Shown here piece by piece: positions 17,418 to 26,219 of a stretch of DNA of 64,000 nucleotides (position 1 is its first letter; each line of letters opens with the position of its first letter). The notes below the pieces were generated by a model, which did not search any database, was not told where the DNA came from, and saw only the letters and a program-made list of their open reading frames with translations. This DNA is from Palsa-504 sp963844625. GTDB taxonomy: Bacteria; Actinomycetota; Actinomycetes; Streptosporangiales; Streptosporangiaceae. The stretch lies in assembly GCA_963844625.1 (NCBI GenBank), contig CAWJPF010000003.1:40771-104770 (forward strand), given 5' to 3'. The translations under genes and the position numbers were made by a program.

Positions 17418-17927
17418 ATGCGAATCGATCCTGACCCCGCTGGTCCTGAGCTGGGCATGCTCTCGCAGTACCTCGATTACCAGCGCGAGACCATGCTGTC
17501 GAAGACTGAGGGCCTGACCCGTCAGCAGCTGGCACAGCAGCACCCCCCGTCGCAGCTCGCACTTGCTGGGCTGCTCTATCACCTGTCGCTGGTGGAAGAG
17601 GACTGGATGGAGGTGCGCTTCGCTGGCCTGCCCGATCGCGAGCCATGGGCCAGCGTGGACTGGGATTCGGATCCGGACTGGGAGTTCCGTACTGCGGCTC
17701 AGCTTGAGCCGGAGCAGTTGCAAGGCCGGTATCACCAGGCCTGCGAGCGCAGCCGGCACGTCGTGTCCAACGCAGCGGGCCTGGATCAGCTATCGGCCAG
17801 GGTGTTGCGTGACGGGCGGCACTTCTCGCTCCGGTGGGTGCTGCTGCACCTCATCGAGGAGACTGCCCGCCACGCCGGCCACGCAGACTTCCTCCGCGAA
17901 GCGATCGATGGCACGGTCGGTGAATAA
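17418..17927 (+). CDS. DinB/DUF664-family protein (putative mycothiol-dependent enzyme fold)
   Basis: Small protein of 169 aa with the four-helix DinB fold. Family markers are GMLSQYLDYQRETMLSKTEG at the first helix, a His at LLYHLSLVEEDW in helix 2, DWDSDPDWEFRTA in the middle and the C-terminal HLIEETARHAGHADFLREAI, which supplies metal-binding His residues. In actinomycetes this family includes mycothiol- or bacillithiol-type thiol transferases; the exact reaction here is unknown. ATG 17418 follows a gagggg site. It overlaps only the out-of-frame tail of the dehydrogenase relic and seems independently expressed. Confidence 0.85.
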   Translation: MRIDPDPAGPELGMLSQYLDYQRETMLSKTEGLTRQQLAQQHPPSQLALAGLLYHLSLVEEDWMEVRFAGLPDREPWASVDWDSDPDWEFRTAAQLEPEQLQGRYHQACERSRHVVSNAAGLDQLSARVLRDGRHFSLRWVLLHLIEETARHAGHADFLREAIDGTVGE

Positions 17928-18333
17928 CGGCCGCCATCCCAGCCCGGCTGACTGGCCGTTGACAGGCGTCGCCACCATAAACCACCTGCCACCGCCACGA
18001 ACCGGCGCTGATAGCGGCAGCTAGCTCCCAGGCAACCGCGGGTTCCCGGTGCGGCACCTTCAGTCAGGCTGAACTCATGGCGGAACTGGTAACCCGTCGT
18101 ATTTGGCTGTGACGAGTTCGGAGCCGCGTCTCGTCGTTCGAGTGTGGGCGGCCATCGGAACCTGCGGCGGCCACGACGATGGCACGGTGCTCGTCGCAGG
18201 GAGTGCCCGGATTCCCTGTCACTGCGCTGCCGGTCTCACCGCCTGCCGACTCGGCGCGCGTCGTCAAGGCGCGCCCGCCTGTTGGGTGAGCGCACATATC
18301 AATCAGTTCAGCGTCATAGAGGTCGATGACTGT
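17928..18333. other. Intergenic region, no gene supported
   Basis: About 400 bases between the DinB gene and the terminator-like hairpin behind the XRE gene. I see no frame with recognisable content. Confidence 0.4.
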
Positions 18334-18357
18334 CCCGCAAGTGCTGGCACTTGCGGG
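18334..18357 (-). terminator. Perfect 10-bp hairpin downstream of the XRE regulator
   Basis: cccgcaagtg / cacttgcggg pair perfectly around a 4-base loop, 25 bases beyond the stop of the minus-strand XRE gene. There is no U-tract, as is common for high-GC actinobacterial hairpin terminators. Confidence 0.55.
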
Positions 18358-18382
18358 AGGGGAGTCCGGCCGGTCCGCCCGC

Positions 18383-18796
18383 TTATTCGGCCGCCCGGGC
18401 AATTCGTGCTAGGCGGGCCAGGGCAGGGCGCTCGAGGATCTCGCCGATGTCGTTCAGCGCGACGATTAGTTCCTCTAGCCCGTCCAGCGGGGCGTCGTTC
18501 TGCCTGTTCAAGAGGATGCCGCGGTACTCCTGTGGAGGGATGGCCCGGCCGGGCAGCTCGACGTGATCGTCCTCGGCGTGGAATAGGGCCTGGACGGAGG
18601 TGTCGAGAACGAGGGCCAGGGCAGTCAGTTCGGCGGCGGTAAAGGAACGCTGGCCGCGTTCAGCTTGATGGACGGCCTGTCTGCTCCAGGGTTTGCCCAG
18701 GTAGCGGCCGAGGGCTTCGCCGAGGTCGGCCTGTGACAGCTGCCGCTGCGCTCGCAGGTGCGTGATCTGCCTGCCGATGGCTTCTTCAACCCGCAT
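18383..18796 (-). CDS. XRE-family helix-turn-helix regulator
   Basis: DNA-binding protein of 137 aa. The HTH spans about residues 4-65: IGRQITHLRAQRQLSQADLG, then the recognition helix in WSRQAVHQAERGQRSFTAAE and LTALALVLDTSVQALF. The C-terminal half (about 85-137) is a short, Glu/Leu-rich helical tail of unknown role. I chose ATG 18796 because agggggcccg lies just upstream; the frame extends 11 codons further. It is divergent from the STAS gene, and the shared 134-base intergenic region contains repeated TGACAA boxes that are likely operator sites for it or for the promoter it controls (inference). Confidence 0.82.
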   Translation of the reverse strand: MRVEEAIGRQITHLRAQRQLSQADLGEALGRYLGKPWSRQAVHQAERGQRSFTAAELTALALVLDTSVQALFHAEDDHVELPGRAIPPQEYRGILLNRQNDAPLDGLEELIVALNDIGEILERPALARLARIARAAE

Positions 18797-18823
18797 CGGG
18801 CCCCCTGGTGTCAGTCCTGGCAA

Positions 18824-18910
18824 TGACAATGCCTGACCGTGATTGACAATTCTCCGTCAGTGGTACTAATGTAACCGTACAGCTTTCTTTGTCAATTTAT
18901 GCAATGACAA
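18824..18910. promoter_or_regulatory. Four TGACAA boxes in the XRE/STAS divergent promoter
   Basis: TGACAA occurs at 18824-18829, 18844-18849 (direct, 20-base spacing, about two helical turns) and 18905-18910, and inverted (TTGTCA) at 18889-18894, where it forms a dyad with the last copy. This AT-rich region is the only space between the divergent genes. It may contain -35 elements as well as operator half-sites. Confidence 0.5.
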
Positions 18911-18930
18911 GCGATCGGCGGGAGCCGGGC

Positions 18931-19347
18931 ATGCGCGAGTTCCACCTGGACACCGTCGGGCCGATCAGCGACTGCGCCGTCCTGCAGGTGACCGGCGAGG
19001 TCGACGTCTATACCGCGCCGATGCTGCGCGAGCAGATACGGGAGCTTGCAGCCAAGGGCGCCGTGCACCTCATCGCCGACCTGAGCCGGGTGGACTTCCT
19101 CGACTCCACCGGCCTGGGAGCCCTCGTCGGCGGCCTCAAACGGCTCCGCGAGGCCGGCGGATCGCTCGCACTGGTGATCAGCACTCCGCGCATCCTGCGC
19201 ATCTTCCAGACCACCGGACTCACCAAGGCGCTCGCCGCCCAGCGCTCAGTGGAAGACGCGATCACCGCAGACCCCCACTGGCAGCACACAGCCGAAAGCG
19301 AAGCCGGAAGCGTTCACCAATGGTGTCGGCAGCACGGCCTGTCTTGA
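18931..19347 (+). CDS. STAS-domain anti-sigma factor antagonist
   Basis: SpoIIAA-like protein of 138 aa that would release a sigma factor by binding its anti-sigma kinase. The STAS fold covers about residues 1-105: VLQVTGEVDVYTAPMLREQI, then LIADLSRVDFLDSTGLGALV with the phospho-acceptor Ser59, and SLALVISTPRILRIFQTTGL. A Gln/His-rich tail follows. ATG 18931 has gggag at the right distance; upstream ATG 18904 (nine codons more) is less well placed. No anti-sigma kinase or sigma gene is nearby, so the partner is encoded elsewhere. Confidence 0.88.
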   Translation: MREFHLDTVGPISDCAVLQVTGEVDVYTAPMLREQIRELAAKGAVHLIADLSRVDFLDSTGLGALVGGLKRLREAGGSLALVISTPRILRIFQTTGLTKALAAQRSVEDAITADPHWQHTAESEAGSVHQWCRQHGLS

Positions 19348-19458
19348 CAGATGCGCCACGCCAGAACAACCCATCTGCGCGCCTCAGCTAAAGATCGTCG
19401 GCCAGGGCCCCGCAGTCCAGAACGGCACTGCGCGCGTTATCTTCGGCCTTTGGAGTTA

Positions 19459-19990
19459 CTGAGCGTGATGCTGCCTTGCAACCTCTTTGAGTTCCGGCCA
19501 AGGGTTAGCCGTTTCGCCCTCGGCGTTGGGGTGGGCGAAGTCGGGGTCGGCGGTGCCCATGATGATCAGGGCCGGGTACTGGACGTTGGCCAGTTGCTCG
19601 CCGGGGTCGGCGGGGGTGGGCTTGAAGGTCTTCATGAACTCGGCCATCCGGCCGGGTTCGGTCAGCTTGGCGCGCATCGCGGCCAGGTAGCTGTCCCAGT
19701 CGGCGGGCTTGGCGGGTAGGCGAGGTTCAGGTATCGCGTCCACAGCCTCAGGCTGTGCGTCATCTGGGTGCTGAGCAGCAGGGTGATGCCCCGGCGGCAG
19801 CGCCGGATCCGGAACAGCGCGCCGGCCTTGAGTGACTGTGTCCTGGTGAACGGGTTGAGCTCGACGATGCCCGGTACCAGTTCCGGCGCCTTCGCCGCCG
19901 CGCAGGCCGGCGCTGGCCACCCGGTAGCCGGCCTGCGCCAGCTCCGGTGCCGGGAACCGGCAGGCCTGCCGCATGTCGCCGGTGCCCGGC
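19459..19990 (-). pseudogene. Alpha/beta hydrolase relic, frameshifted
   Basis: Three frames together give an alpha/beta hydrolase: APELAQAGYRVASAGLRG near the N-terminus, VPGIVELNPFTRTQSLKAGA with RRGITLLLSTQMTHSLRLWT in the cap region, and DWDSYLAAMRAKLTEPGRMA then YPALIIMGTADPDFAHP with the acidic residue. The nucleophile elbow is deleted and the final His region is lost. It is dead. Confidence 0.65.
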
Positions 19991-20012
19991 GACAAGGGTT
20001 GAGAATGGCGGC

Positions 20013-20393
20013 ATGGCATACCGGCGGGCGGCCCTGGTGGCGGTGCTTGCCGACGTCCACGGCAACCTCCCAGCGCTCAGCGCAGTGCTCGCCGAGCCCG
20101 GCGTCGCAGCCGCGGATGCTGTGGTGCTGCTGGGTGATATCGCGCTGGGGCCGGTGCCCGCTGAGACCGACGGGCTGGCATACCGACGGCGGATGACAAT
20201 CTTGACGTTGCCACCAAGGGCTCCGTCACGTTTCGTGATCCGCCTCCCCGGCGCGGTGAGCAGGTTAACCCTGCGCAGGCTATTAGTCCGCTGGTGCCTG
20301 CCGGCGATCCCCGTGACCACCACCTGCCGCGTGATCATCCGCGCAAAGATCACCTGCGGGCAGACCGGGCGCCGTGCTGGTGACGATGCCTGA
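20013..20393 (+). pseudogene. Metallophosphoesterase N-terminal fragment
   Basis: ATG 20013 opens MAYRRAALVAVLADVHGNLP and continues to AVVLLGDIALGPVPAET, i.e. the first two metal-binding motifs (DxH, GDxxxxG) of a calcineurin-like phosphoesterase. After about residue 58 the sequence becomes unrelated and Arg-rich, so the GNHD and later His motifs are gone. The full enzyme would be about 240 residues. Confidence 0.65.
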
Positions 20394-20539
20394 TAGCCGG
20401 GTCGCACCGGGGCTTTCAGCACCCGGCGCCGCTGTGGCGAAGGGCAGCTGCGGCGGCTTGCTGCCCGGGGCCGCCAGTGCGCGGCCCCGGGCAGCATGCA
20501 CCGGCGCCCTGCGCAGGGCGCCGGGCGCATACTGGGTAC

Positions 20540-20710
20540 ATGGGCCGGATGATATGGACAATCCTCGGCGTGATCCTGGCCATCTGGCTGGCGTTCACGG
20601 CTATCGGCGGGATCTTCGCAACGCTCAAGACGTTCCTGATCATCGGGCTGATCGCGGCGGTCGTCGTCATCGTCGTGTCGCTCCTGGCCAGGCGCCCTCG
20701 CCGCGGCTAG
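20540..20710 (+). CDS. Small hydrophobic membrane protein, 56 aa
   Basis: Two hydrophobic helices, IWTILGVILAIWLAFTAIGG and TFLIIGLIAAVVVIVVSLL, end in a basic tail RRPRRG. Short proteins of exactly this layout are common in Streptomyces-like genomes, but no function is known to me. ATG 20540 is followed by a second ATG three codons on; either may be used. It is an isolated gene. Confidence 0.65.
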   Translation: MGRMIWTILGVILAIWLAFTAIGGIFATLKTFLIIGLIAAVVVIVVSLLARRPRRG

Positions 20711-20778
20711 CGCCGCGGCGGTCCGAGGCGCCCAGCGGTGGTGCCCGGTCGCGCCGGAGACTTCGGGCAGCAGGCTGG

Positions 20779-21489
20779 TCAGCCTGCCGTAAACCGCGTC
20801 ATACGGGGCACGATCACCGGGCCAATGAAGAGCATGGCCACGAAGAACACTGCGCCCGGCGGTGACGGCTGACCGTGGTTCCCCTCCGGGCCCGTTGCGG
20901 CCCCGCCGTGCCGTCGGGGACCGGCGCCGGGTGGGTCCCCGGTCAGGGACTCCAGCAGCGAGGTGATCTTTGCGGCGGGGTCGAACTGCGGGTCGGGAAT
21001 GGCCAGCTGGTGCAGGACCAGGCCGGTGATGTAGTTGCCGACCACGTGGGTGTCGTGTTCGGGGTCGGTCGAGCCGATCAGGCGAAGCCAGTTCGCGAAC
21101 CAGATGCTGACGCGCCCGCCGGCAGCAGCCATCTGCTCCCGCAGGCCGGGGTTGTTCGCTGACTCGACGAGAAGGGCGTACCGGGCTAGCGTCAAGGTCC
21201 GGTTCGGGCCGGCGCCGTCCCGCGCGAAGGCTGCCAGCGCGCGGCCCAGCTCGGCAGGTGAGGTGGGGCAGACCGTGGACGCGATGTCATCGAAGTTCGC
21301 TCGCTCCCGCTGCGAGAACCGCTCCACGATCGCCTCGAACAGAGCCTCCCGGTTGGGATAGTAGTTCGCCGCCGACCCGGCCCCGAACCCCGCCTCAGCG
21401 TCGACCGCCCGGTGCGTCACAGCCCGTATCCCCCGGTCACCCAGCACGCGGATGGCCGCATCCAGCAGAAGCTCGCTGCGACTAGACAC
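20779..21489 (-). CDS. TetR-family transcriptional regulator
   Basis: A repressor-type protein of about 236 aa. The HTH occupies residues 1-50: LLLDAAIRVLGDRGIRAVTH, RAVDAEAGFGAGSAANYYPN and REALFEAIVERF. The ligand-binding domain follows (about 60-190, with LTLARYALLVESANNPGLRE). The last about 50 residues (Gly/Pro-rich, then hydrophobic GAVFFVAMLFIGPVIVP) extend past the normal TetR end and may be a readthrough into decayed sequence. GTG 21489 begins the canonical N-terminus. A dyad at 21508-21524 just upstream is a likely autoregulatory operator. No divergent target gene is seen. Confidence 0.85.
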   Translation of the reverse strand: MSSRSELLLDAAIRVLGDRGIRAVTHRAVDAEAGFGAGSAANYYPNREALFEAIVERFSQRERANFDDIASTVCPTSPAELGRALAAFARDGAGPNRTLTLARYALLVESANNPGLREQMAAAGGRVSIWFANWLRLIGSTDPEHDTHVVGNYITGLVLHQLAIPDPQFDPAAKITSLLESLTGDPPGAGPRRHGGAATGPEGNHGQPSPPGAVFFVAMLFIGPVIVPRMTRFTAG

Positions 21490-21507
21490 AATCCGGGGAC
21501 TACATTC

Positions 21508-21524
21508 GTTGTTAGATAAATAAC
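21508..21524. promoter_or_regulatory. Candidate TetR operator dyad
   Basis: gttgttagataaataac: imperfect 7-base arms (GTTGTTA / AAATAAC) in an AT-rich island 19 bases upstream of the TetR start, at the usual position for autorepression. Confidence 0.4.
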
Positions 21525-21865
21525 AGGCGTTGTCAACCGATCCGGTCAGCCGGGCAGGCAGACATCCGTGCGCCTGACCCCGTCCCCGACCGCGACTCCA
21601 GGGCATGATTGACACGAGGCACGTGCCGGGCCGAACGCAGAATCACGTCAGGGACCTTGCTCACCCGCGTCGGCTTTCACCCGACGCGACAGAACCTCCT
21701 GATCTGCGCCTTCGCGACGGACCGCCACCTTTACGATCGAAAGCGCTCCTAACGGCTACGCGCGCGATAGCCGGAGCTAGGAGACCGTCACGGAAGGCGG
21801 CGGCTGCCCCCGGGCGTCAGTGGCCTATTCGCCGGACGGTACGGCTCGGAGGCCGCGCGCTTGAC

Positions 21866-21889
21866 GTCCTCCGCTTATCTGCGGAGGAC
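21866..21889 (-). terminator. Perfect 9-bp hairpin behind the second acetamidase/formamidase gene
   Basis: gtcctccgc and gcggaggac pair without mismatch around a 6-base loop, 48 bases beyond the stop of the minus-strand gene ending at 21937. No U-run. The remaining 21525-21865 holds nothing I can support. Confidence 0.55.
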
Positions 21890-21936
21890 CGTCGCCGTCG
21901 CCGCGCTGGCCGTTCCGCACCGGACGACCATTCCTG

Positions 21937-22860
21937 TCAGCTGATCGCGCCCGCCGGAAGCAGCGCATGAACGCCCCAGGCTTCGTTCGCCACTTGCGTG
22001 ATCCTCAGGTCGAGCACCGGGCTGGCGAGCGCTAGCGCCGTTGCCTTGCCGACGCCGTAGCTGGCCTGCAGCCAGGTCAGCATCGCATCGAGGGCATCGC
22101 CCATGGCCGCGTTGAGATCCGGGCTGAAGCCGAAGGTGATCTGGCCTGCGGGTGTCTCCGCGTGCACTCCTGGAACCGGCCGCTGCGTGACCAGGTCGAG
22201 CTGAAGCTCGGTCGTCATGCCGCATTCGATGGCGGTGCCCGCCACCTCTCCGTCGCCCTGGGCGGCATGGCCGTCGCCGATGCTCAGCAGCGCACCGGGC
22301 ACGGCAACCGGCAGATACAGGATCGACCCGCCGACCAGTTCCCTGCAGTCGATGTTGCCGCCGCTGACGGCCCTGGGCGGGATGGTGGAGTGCTCGCCTG
22401 GCTCGTCCCAGGCGACGCCTGTCACGCCGTGGAACGGGGCTATCCGCACCGTATGCCCCCGGTCGCTGACAGCTGTCCGCGCGTCCGCGTCAATCTGCCA
22501 CAGCAGCCAGGCAGGCGGACCCTCGTGCAGGCCCAGGCGCCTGGTCAGCGGGGTATCCCGGGCTCCGGCGACGGTGTAGCCCCAGGTGTCAGGCCGCAGG
22601 GAAACAAAGCGCACCGCGAGCACTTCCCCTGGCACCGCACCGCGAACAGCGATCGGCCCGGTCAGGCAATGGCCGCGCCTGCTGCTGGCCATTTCCGGCA
22701 CCTTTTCGCCGGGGAACGTCTGCGGCTGCAGGTGGCCGGACGCGTCCAGCGAGCGCAGCTCGATCGTGTCACCGGGGTCGACGGTCAGTACCGGCGGCAG
22801 GTCGCGGGAGAACACATCTGCTGTCGTCGACGGTGACGGGTCGAGCTGGTGGCGGGTCAT
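21937..22860 (-). CDS. Acetamidase/formamidase family protein (second paralogue)
   Basis: FmdA/AmdA-family protein of 307 aa. Diagnostic segments are FHGVTGVAWDEPGEHSTIPP, SGGNIDCRELVGGSILYLPV and the active-site region SIGDGHAAQGDGEVAGTAIE. The C-terminus ends LRITQVANEAWGVHALLPAG, as in related sequences. It is only distantly similar to the copy at 3762-4766, which argues for separate acquisition or different amide substrates. ATG 22860 has ggaag about eight bases upstream and overlaps the stop of a chimeric small frame (ATGA). Cytosolic; monocistronic or coupled to that frame. Confidence 0.88.
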   Translation of the reverse strand: MTRHQLDPSPSTTADVFSRDLPPVLTVDPGDTIELRSLDASGHLQPQTFPGEKVPEMASSRRGHCLTGPIAVRGAVPGEVLAVRFVSLRPDTWGYTVAGARDTPLTRRLGLHEGPPAWLLWQIDADARTAVSDRGHTVRIAPFHGVTGVAWDEPGEHSTIPPRAVSGGNIDCRELVGGSILYLPVAVPGALLSIGDGHAAQGDGEVAGTAIECGMTTELQLDLVTQRPVPGVHAETPAGQITFGFSPDLNAAMGDALDAMLTWLQASYGVGKATALALASPVLDLRITQVANEAWGVHALLPAGAIS

Positions 22861-23189
22861 GCAGCGATCTTCCCCGCTCCGCCCGGACGGGGCAATGCCA
22901 GGACCAGCAGTCCGGTACCCAGCCCGGCCACCGCAAGCGACACCAGCAGCATCGCCATGGCAAGTGAGCGCGCCGGACCCCAGACCGCCGTCACCGCTCC
23001 CGGAACAGCCCGCAGCTTCTCGTCATCCTGCAGCCGCCGGATCTCGGCCAGCCGGGTCTGGGTGAATTCGCGGTCGTGGTCCCCAGCCCACGCGTCCAGC
23101 AGCGCGATGCCTTCGAGGCCGAGCAGATAGGCAAGCGGGTCCTGATAGATCACGAAAACCGACGTTAACCCGGGGAGGGCGCCGATCAC
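22857..23189 (-). CDS. Chimeric small frame: methyltransferase-like N-terminus joined to a membrane helix
   Basis: This 110-codon frame has IYQDPLAYLLGLEGIALLDA followed by HDREFTQTRLAEIRRLQDD, a signature of the N-terminus of an actinobacterial SAM-dependent methyltransferase family. After residue about 62 it changes to RSLAMAMLLVSLAVAGLGTG and a basic end, resembling the last helix of a transporter. The join is probably a deletion. The stop overlaps the start of the amidase gene, so ribosomes reading it would be delivered to that gene. It may be a pseudogene. Confidence 0.35.
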   Translation of the reverse strand: MIGALPGLTSVFVIYQDPLAYLLGLEGIALLDAWAGDHDREFTQTRLAEIRRLQDDEKLRAVPGAVTAVWGPARSLAMAMLLVSLAVAGLGTGLLVLALPRPGGAGKIAA

Positions 23190-23329
23190 ACGTGGTTATT
23201 TCCGGGTGGGAGCTGGCCTGACGATAGTCCCCGGACTGCGGCCGGCCATGGTAGAGCCATGATCGCCGGGCCCATCGCGCCCGTTATCCCAGCGTCGGCG
23301 CTGGCCGCCGTCGGCTGGGAAGGCCCGTC

Positions 23330-25039
23330 CTATCGCGCCGAGAAGCGTTCCCGGCGAACGGTTGCACTCCGGCCCCTGATGCTCGTCCGCCGGAGCGCCG
23401 CGACCACGTCGTCGGCGGCTGACTCGGGAACCTCTACGAGGGAGAAACGATCGGCGATCTCGATCGCACCGATGTCCCTGCCGGAGAGGTACGACTGGCC
23501 GGTGATAGCGCCCACAAGATCTTGCGGCCGGACTCCGGCGGAACGGCCGGTGCCCACGAACAGGCGTGTCGTGGCCGCAGTCGCGCGGCGACCACGCCGC
23601 TGGTCACGGCCGGCGGGCGGCCACTGGTCACCTGGTTTGGGCTTTCGACCGTCGCGGCGGTCGTCCGCCTGCGGCATTTCGACCGCGGGGATCTCTTCTT
23701 GCTCGCGAGGTGTTCCGCTCGTCTCATGGGCCAGCTTGACCGCGGCGAGCGCCACGTCGAAGAGGTCGAACTCCGCACCGAGCGGCGCGACAACAGCCCG
23801 GAAGGCATTAAGGTCGCCGTCGTCTTTGAGCAGGCTCTCCCGGAGCTCGGTGCGCATCAGCTCCAAGCGCATGGCACGCAGCTTTGCGACGGTCGGCAGG
23901 TTCTCGATCGCGATCGGCCGCTTGGTCGCCCGTTCGATGGTCTTGAGCATCCTGTGCTCGCGCGGCTCGGCCAGGGTGATGGCGGTGCCTTCGCGGCAGG
24001 CCCGGCCAACGCGCCCGATGCGATGCACGTACGACTCCGGCGCGCTTGGCACGTCGTAGTTCACCACGTGCGTGAGCTGGTCGATGTCCAGACCGCGGGC
24101 GGCCACGTCGGTGGCCACGAGAAGGTCGATGGCCCGGCTGCGCAGCCGGGCCATGACCCGGTCGCGCTGCTTCTGGTCCATGCCGCCGTGCAGCGCCTCG
24201 GCGCGATAGCCACGGCCGTTCAGGGACTCGGTGAGCTGGTCCACCTCGTCCCTGGTACGGCAGAAGACGATCGTGGCCGTCGGCCGCTCCAGGTCAAGCA
24301 CGCGACCAAGAGCGGCGGCCTTGTGCCCGCGCGGCACGAGGTAAGCAGTTTGCCGCACCAGCAATCCGTCGGCTGACGCCGACGCCTGGCGTCCGAGTTC
24401 GACCCGAACCGGGTCGCGCAGGTGGCGGCGCACCATGCCGTCGATCCGCGGCGGCATGGTCGCCGAGAACAGCGCGGTCTGCCGCTCCCCGGGGGTGCTG
24501 GCCAGGATCGCCTCGATTTCCTCGGCGAAACCCATGTCGAGCATCTCGTCCGCTTCATCGAGAACGACGACCTCGAGGCCGCTCAGCTTCAGCGTTCCCC
24601 GGTTGATGTGGTCGAGCGCACGCCCTGGCGTCGCCACCACGACGTCGACGCCACGCTTGAGCGCCCCCAGCTGACGGCCGATTGGCTCGCCGCCGTAAAC
24701 CGGCAGAACACGCACACCCATATCGTGCCCGTAGCCGCGCATCGCCTCACAGACCTGCACCGCGAGCTCGCGCGTCGGGACGAGCACCAGGGCGAGCGGC
24801 TCTGCCTGCCCGCCTTCCCCCAGTATCCGCTGGAGGATGGGAAGCGCGAAGGCGGCCGTCTTCCCCGTCCCGGTCGCTGCCTGCCCGACCAGGTCACGAC
24901 CTTCAAGCAGCGGCGGGATCGCGGCAAGCTGTATCGGTGTGGGCTCCTCATAACCGAGGTCAGAAAGCACGTGGCACAGTTCCGGGGCCAGCGTCAGGTC
25001 GGCGAAGCCGCTCGCACCCCCGCCGTTATCCTCGATCAT
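23330..25039 (-). CDS. DEAD-box ATP-dependent RNA helicase with DbpA-like RNA-binding domain
   Basis: RNA helicase of 569 aa related to DeaD/CsdA. Q motif PTPIQ is at 35-39, motif I ATGTGKT at 55-61, DEAD at 161-164, SAT at 192-194, and the C-domain motifs TATIVFCRTRDEVD and VHRIGRVGR are all intact. A basic, low-complexity linker (GRKPKPGDQWPPAGRDQRRG) leads to a C-terminal domain of the DbpA type (RLFVGTGRSAGVRPQDLVGA, then RTSIRGRSATVRRERFSA) that directs such helicases to structured RNA. The likely role is ribosome assembly or cold-shock RNA remodelling. ATG 25039 follows aggtgg; an open frame runs 70 codons further upstream but is Arg-rich and not family-like. Confidence 0.93.
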   Translation of the reverse strand: MIEDNGGGASGFADLTLAPELCHVLSDLGYEEPTPIQLAAIPPLLEGRDLVGQAATGTGKTAAFALPILQRILGEGGQAEPLALVLVPTRELAVQVCEAMRGYGHDMGVRVLPVYGGEPIGRQLGALKRGVDVVVATPGRALDHINRGTLKLSGLEVVVLDEADEMLDMGFAEEIEAILASTPGERQTALFSATMPPRIDGMVRRHLRDPVRVELGRQASASADGLLVRQTAYLVPRGHKAAALGRVLDLERPTATIVFCRTRDEVDQLTESLNGRGYRAEALHGGMDQKQRDRVMARLRSRAIDLLVATDVAARGLDIDQLTHVVNYDVPSAPESYVHRIGRVGRACREGTAITLAEPREHRMLKTIERATKRPIAIENLPTVAKLRAMRLELMRTELRESLLKDDGDLNAFRAVVAPLGAEFDLFDVALAAVKLAHETSGTPREQEEIPAVEMPQADDRRDGRKPKPGDQWPPAGRDQRRGRRATAATTRLFVGTGRSAGVRPQDLVGAITGQSYLSGRDIGAIEIADRFSLVEVPESAADDVVAALRRTSIRGRSATVRRERFSAR

Positions 25040-26001
25040 GTACAACCACCTTGCTCCACAAACGCCTCTGACTCCCCACTGGTTCCTGCCCCCGGCCACG
25101 TTATGACAGCGCCGCCTGGCCGAGGTCTCATCGAGCGCGGCGGTGACATCCCCGCCACTCGCTACGTCGCGGCGACGGCGTTGACGTCGAGCCCGGCCAC
25201 CGTCGCGACGAGTTACCGTCGCGACGGACATGACGTGAGTCGACGCCAACAGGCGGGTCGGCCCATGGCTAACTACTGTTTACTGATTACTGAGCAGGCT
25301 TAGCCTGCCCTGGCTCAGGCGACGTGGACGGCCCTTCGGACCCTGGGTCCAGGCCGGTTCTCGACGCGACTTCCCCCGGATACCTGAAGGGACGCCCGCA
25401 ACATCGTTTCCTGCGAGCGTGCAGACGACACGAACACACAAGACAACGGCCACGGCATGGTAGAGCCGATCCGGCGCTTCGTTCATTCCCGCCCGCCGTC
25501 CTTCGGCGCGAGGTTCCTTCTTTATCAGCGGAACATCGAAACCTCAGCAAGGACAGAGCGGCTCTGGGCCAGGAGATCCGGAAGTCGGTGGCCGAGCCTT
25601 TCGACGGCGGCTCCGGAGTCCCGCGCGGCGATCGCGATAAAGGGTGTGCCTGACCAGCACGCCGAGGGGGCAACCGTCCCATGGGATGAGGACGGTTAGC
25701 ACAGCCAGGTCGCGGGACGCTCCCGCAATGCACCACACGGCACCAGCGGTAGCCGGGCGGCCCCGGTCACCCTGTACCGTCCCGGGCGGCAATCGCAAAC
25801 TCACTGGTCAAGAGCGGTGCGCCGGATAGGCTTCTTGGTGCAGTCGCCCCTCGGACACAGTCGTACGTCTCCGACCTGCGCTGAGCGGCCCACGCCAGGA
25901 TCCATCCACCCTCGGTCAGCGGAAGCGCTCAAGGACCTTACTCGATTCTCTGGCACGGGTACGGACGCTCTTGCTTACCCCTGCGGCAGAGGGGGACCAT
26001 C
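25040..26001. other. Long non-coding stretch upstream of the helicase
   Basis: Nearly 1 kb without a recognisable gene. It includes the helicase leader; DEAD-box RNA helicase genes often have long structured 5' regions, but I cannot define one here. One minus-strand piece at about 25540-25650 (IAIAARDSGAAVERLGHRLP) reads like former coding sequence of unknown family. Confidence 0.4.
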
Positions 26002-26199
26002 ATGAACATGGCAACGGGCTTCGACCGCAGGCATCCGCGTGGTGTGATACTCATCCGTGTACTGGTCACGGCCTGGCTGCTCGCCCTGACCGGCATCCTG
26101 CTGGCCGACGGCTACTGGGGCTGGGCGCTGGTAACGCTCGCGGGCGCAGCGGCGAACAGCGTGTGGGCCTATCGCGTCTACCGGGCGACAATGCGGTAG
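26002..26199 (+). CDS. Small membrane protein, 65 aa
   Basis: Two hydrophobic segments (IRVLVTAWLLALTGILLADG and WALVTLAGAAANSVWAYRVY) with a basic N-terminus. ATG 26002 follows agagggggacc, a strong site. It lies 20 bases upstream of the response-regulator gene on the same strand, so it is probably co-transcribed; such small proteins sometimes sit beside DesK/NarL pairs, but a role is unknown. Confidence 0.7.
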   Translation: MNMATGFDRRHPRGVILIRVLVTAWLLALTGILLADGYWGWALVTLAGAAANSVWAYRVYRATMR

Positions 26200-26219
26200 T
26201 TCGCACGGTTGGAGGGGTG

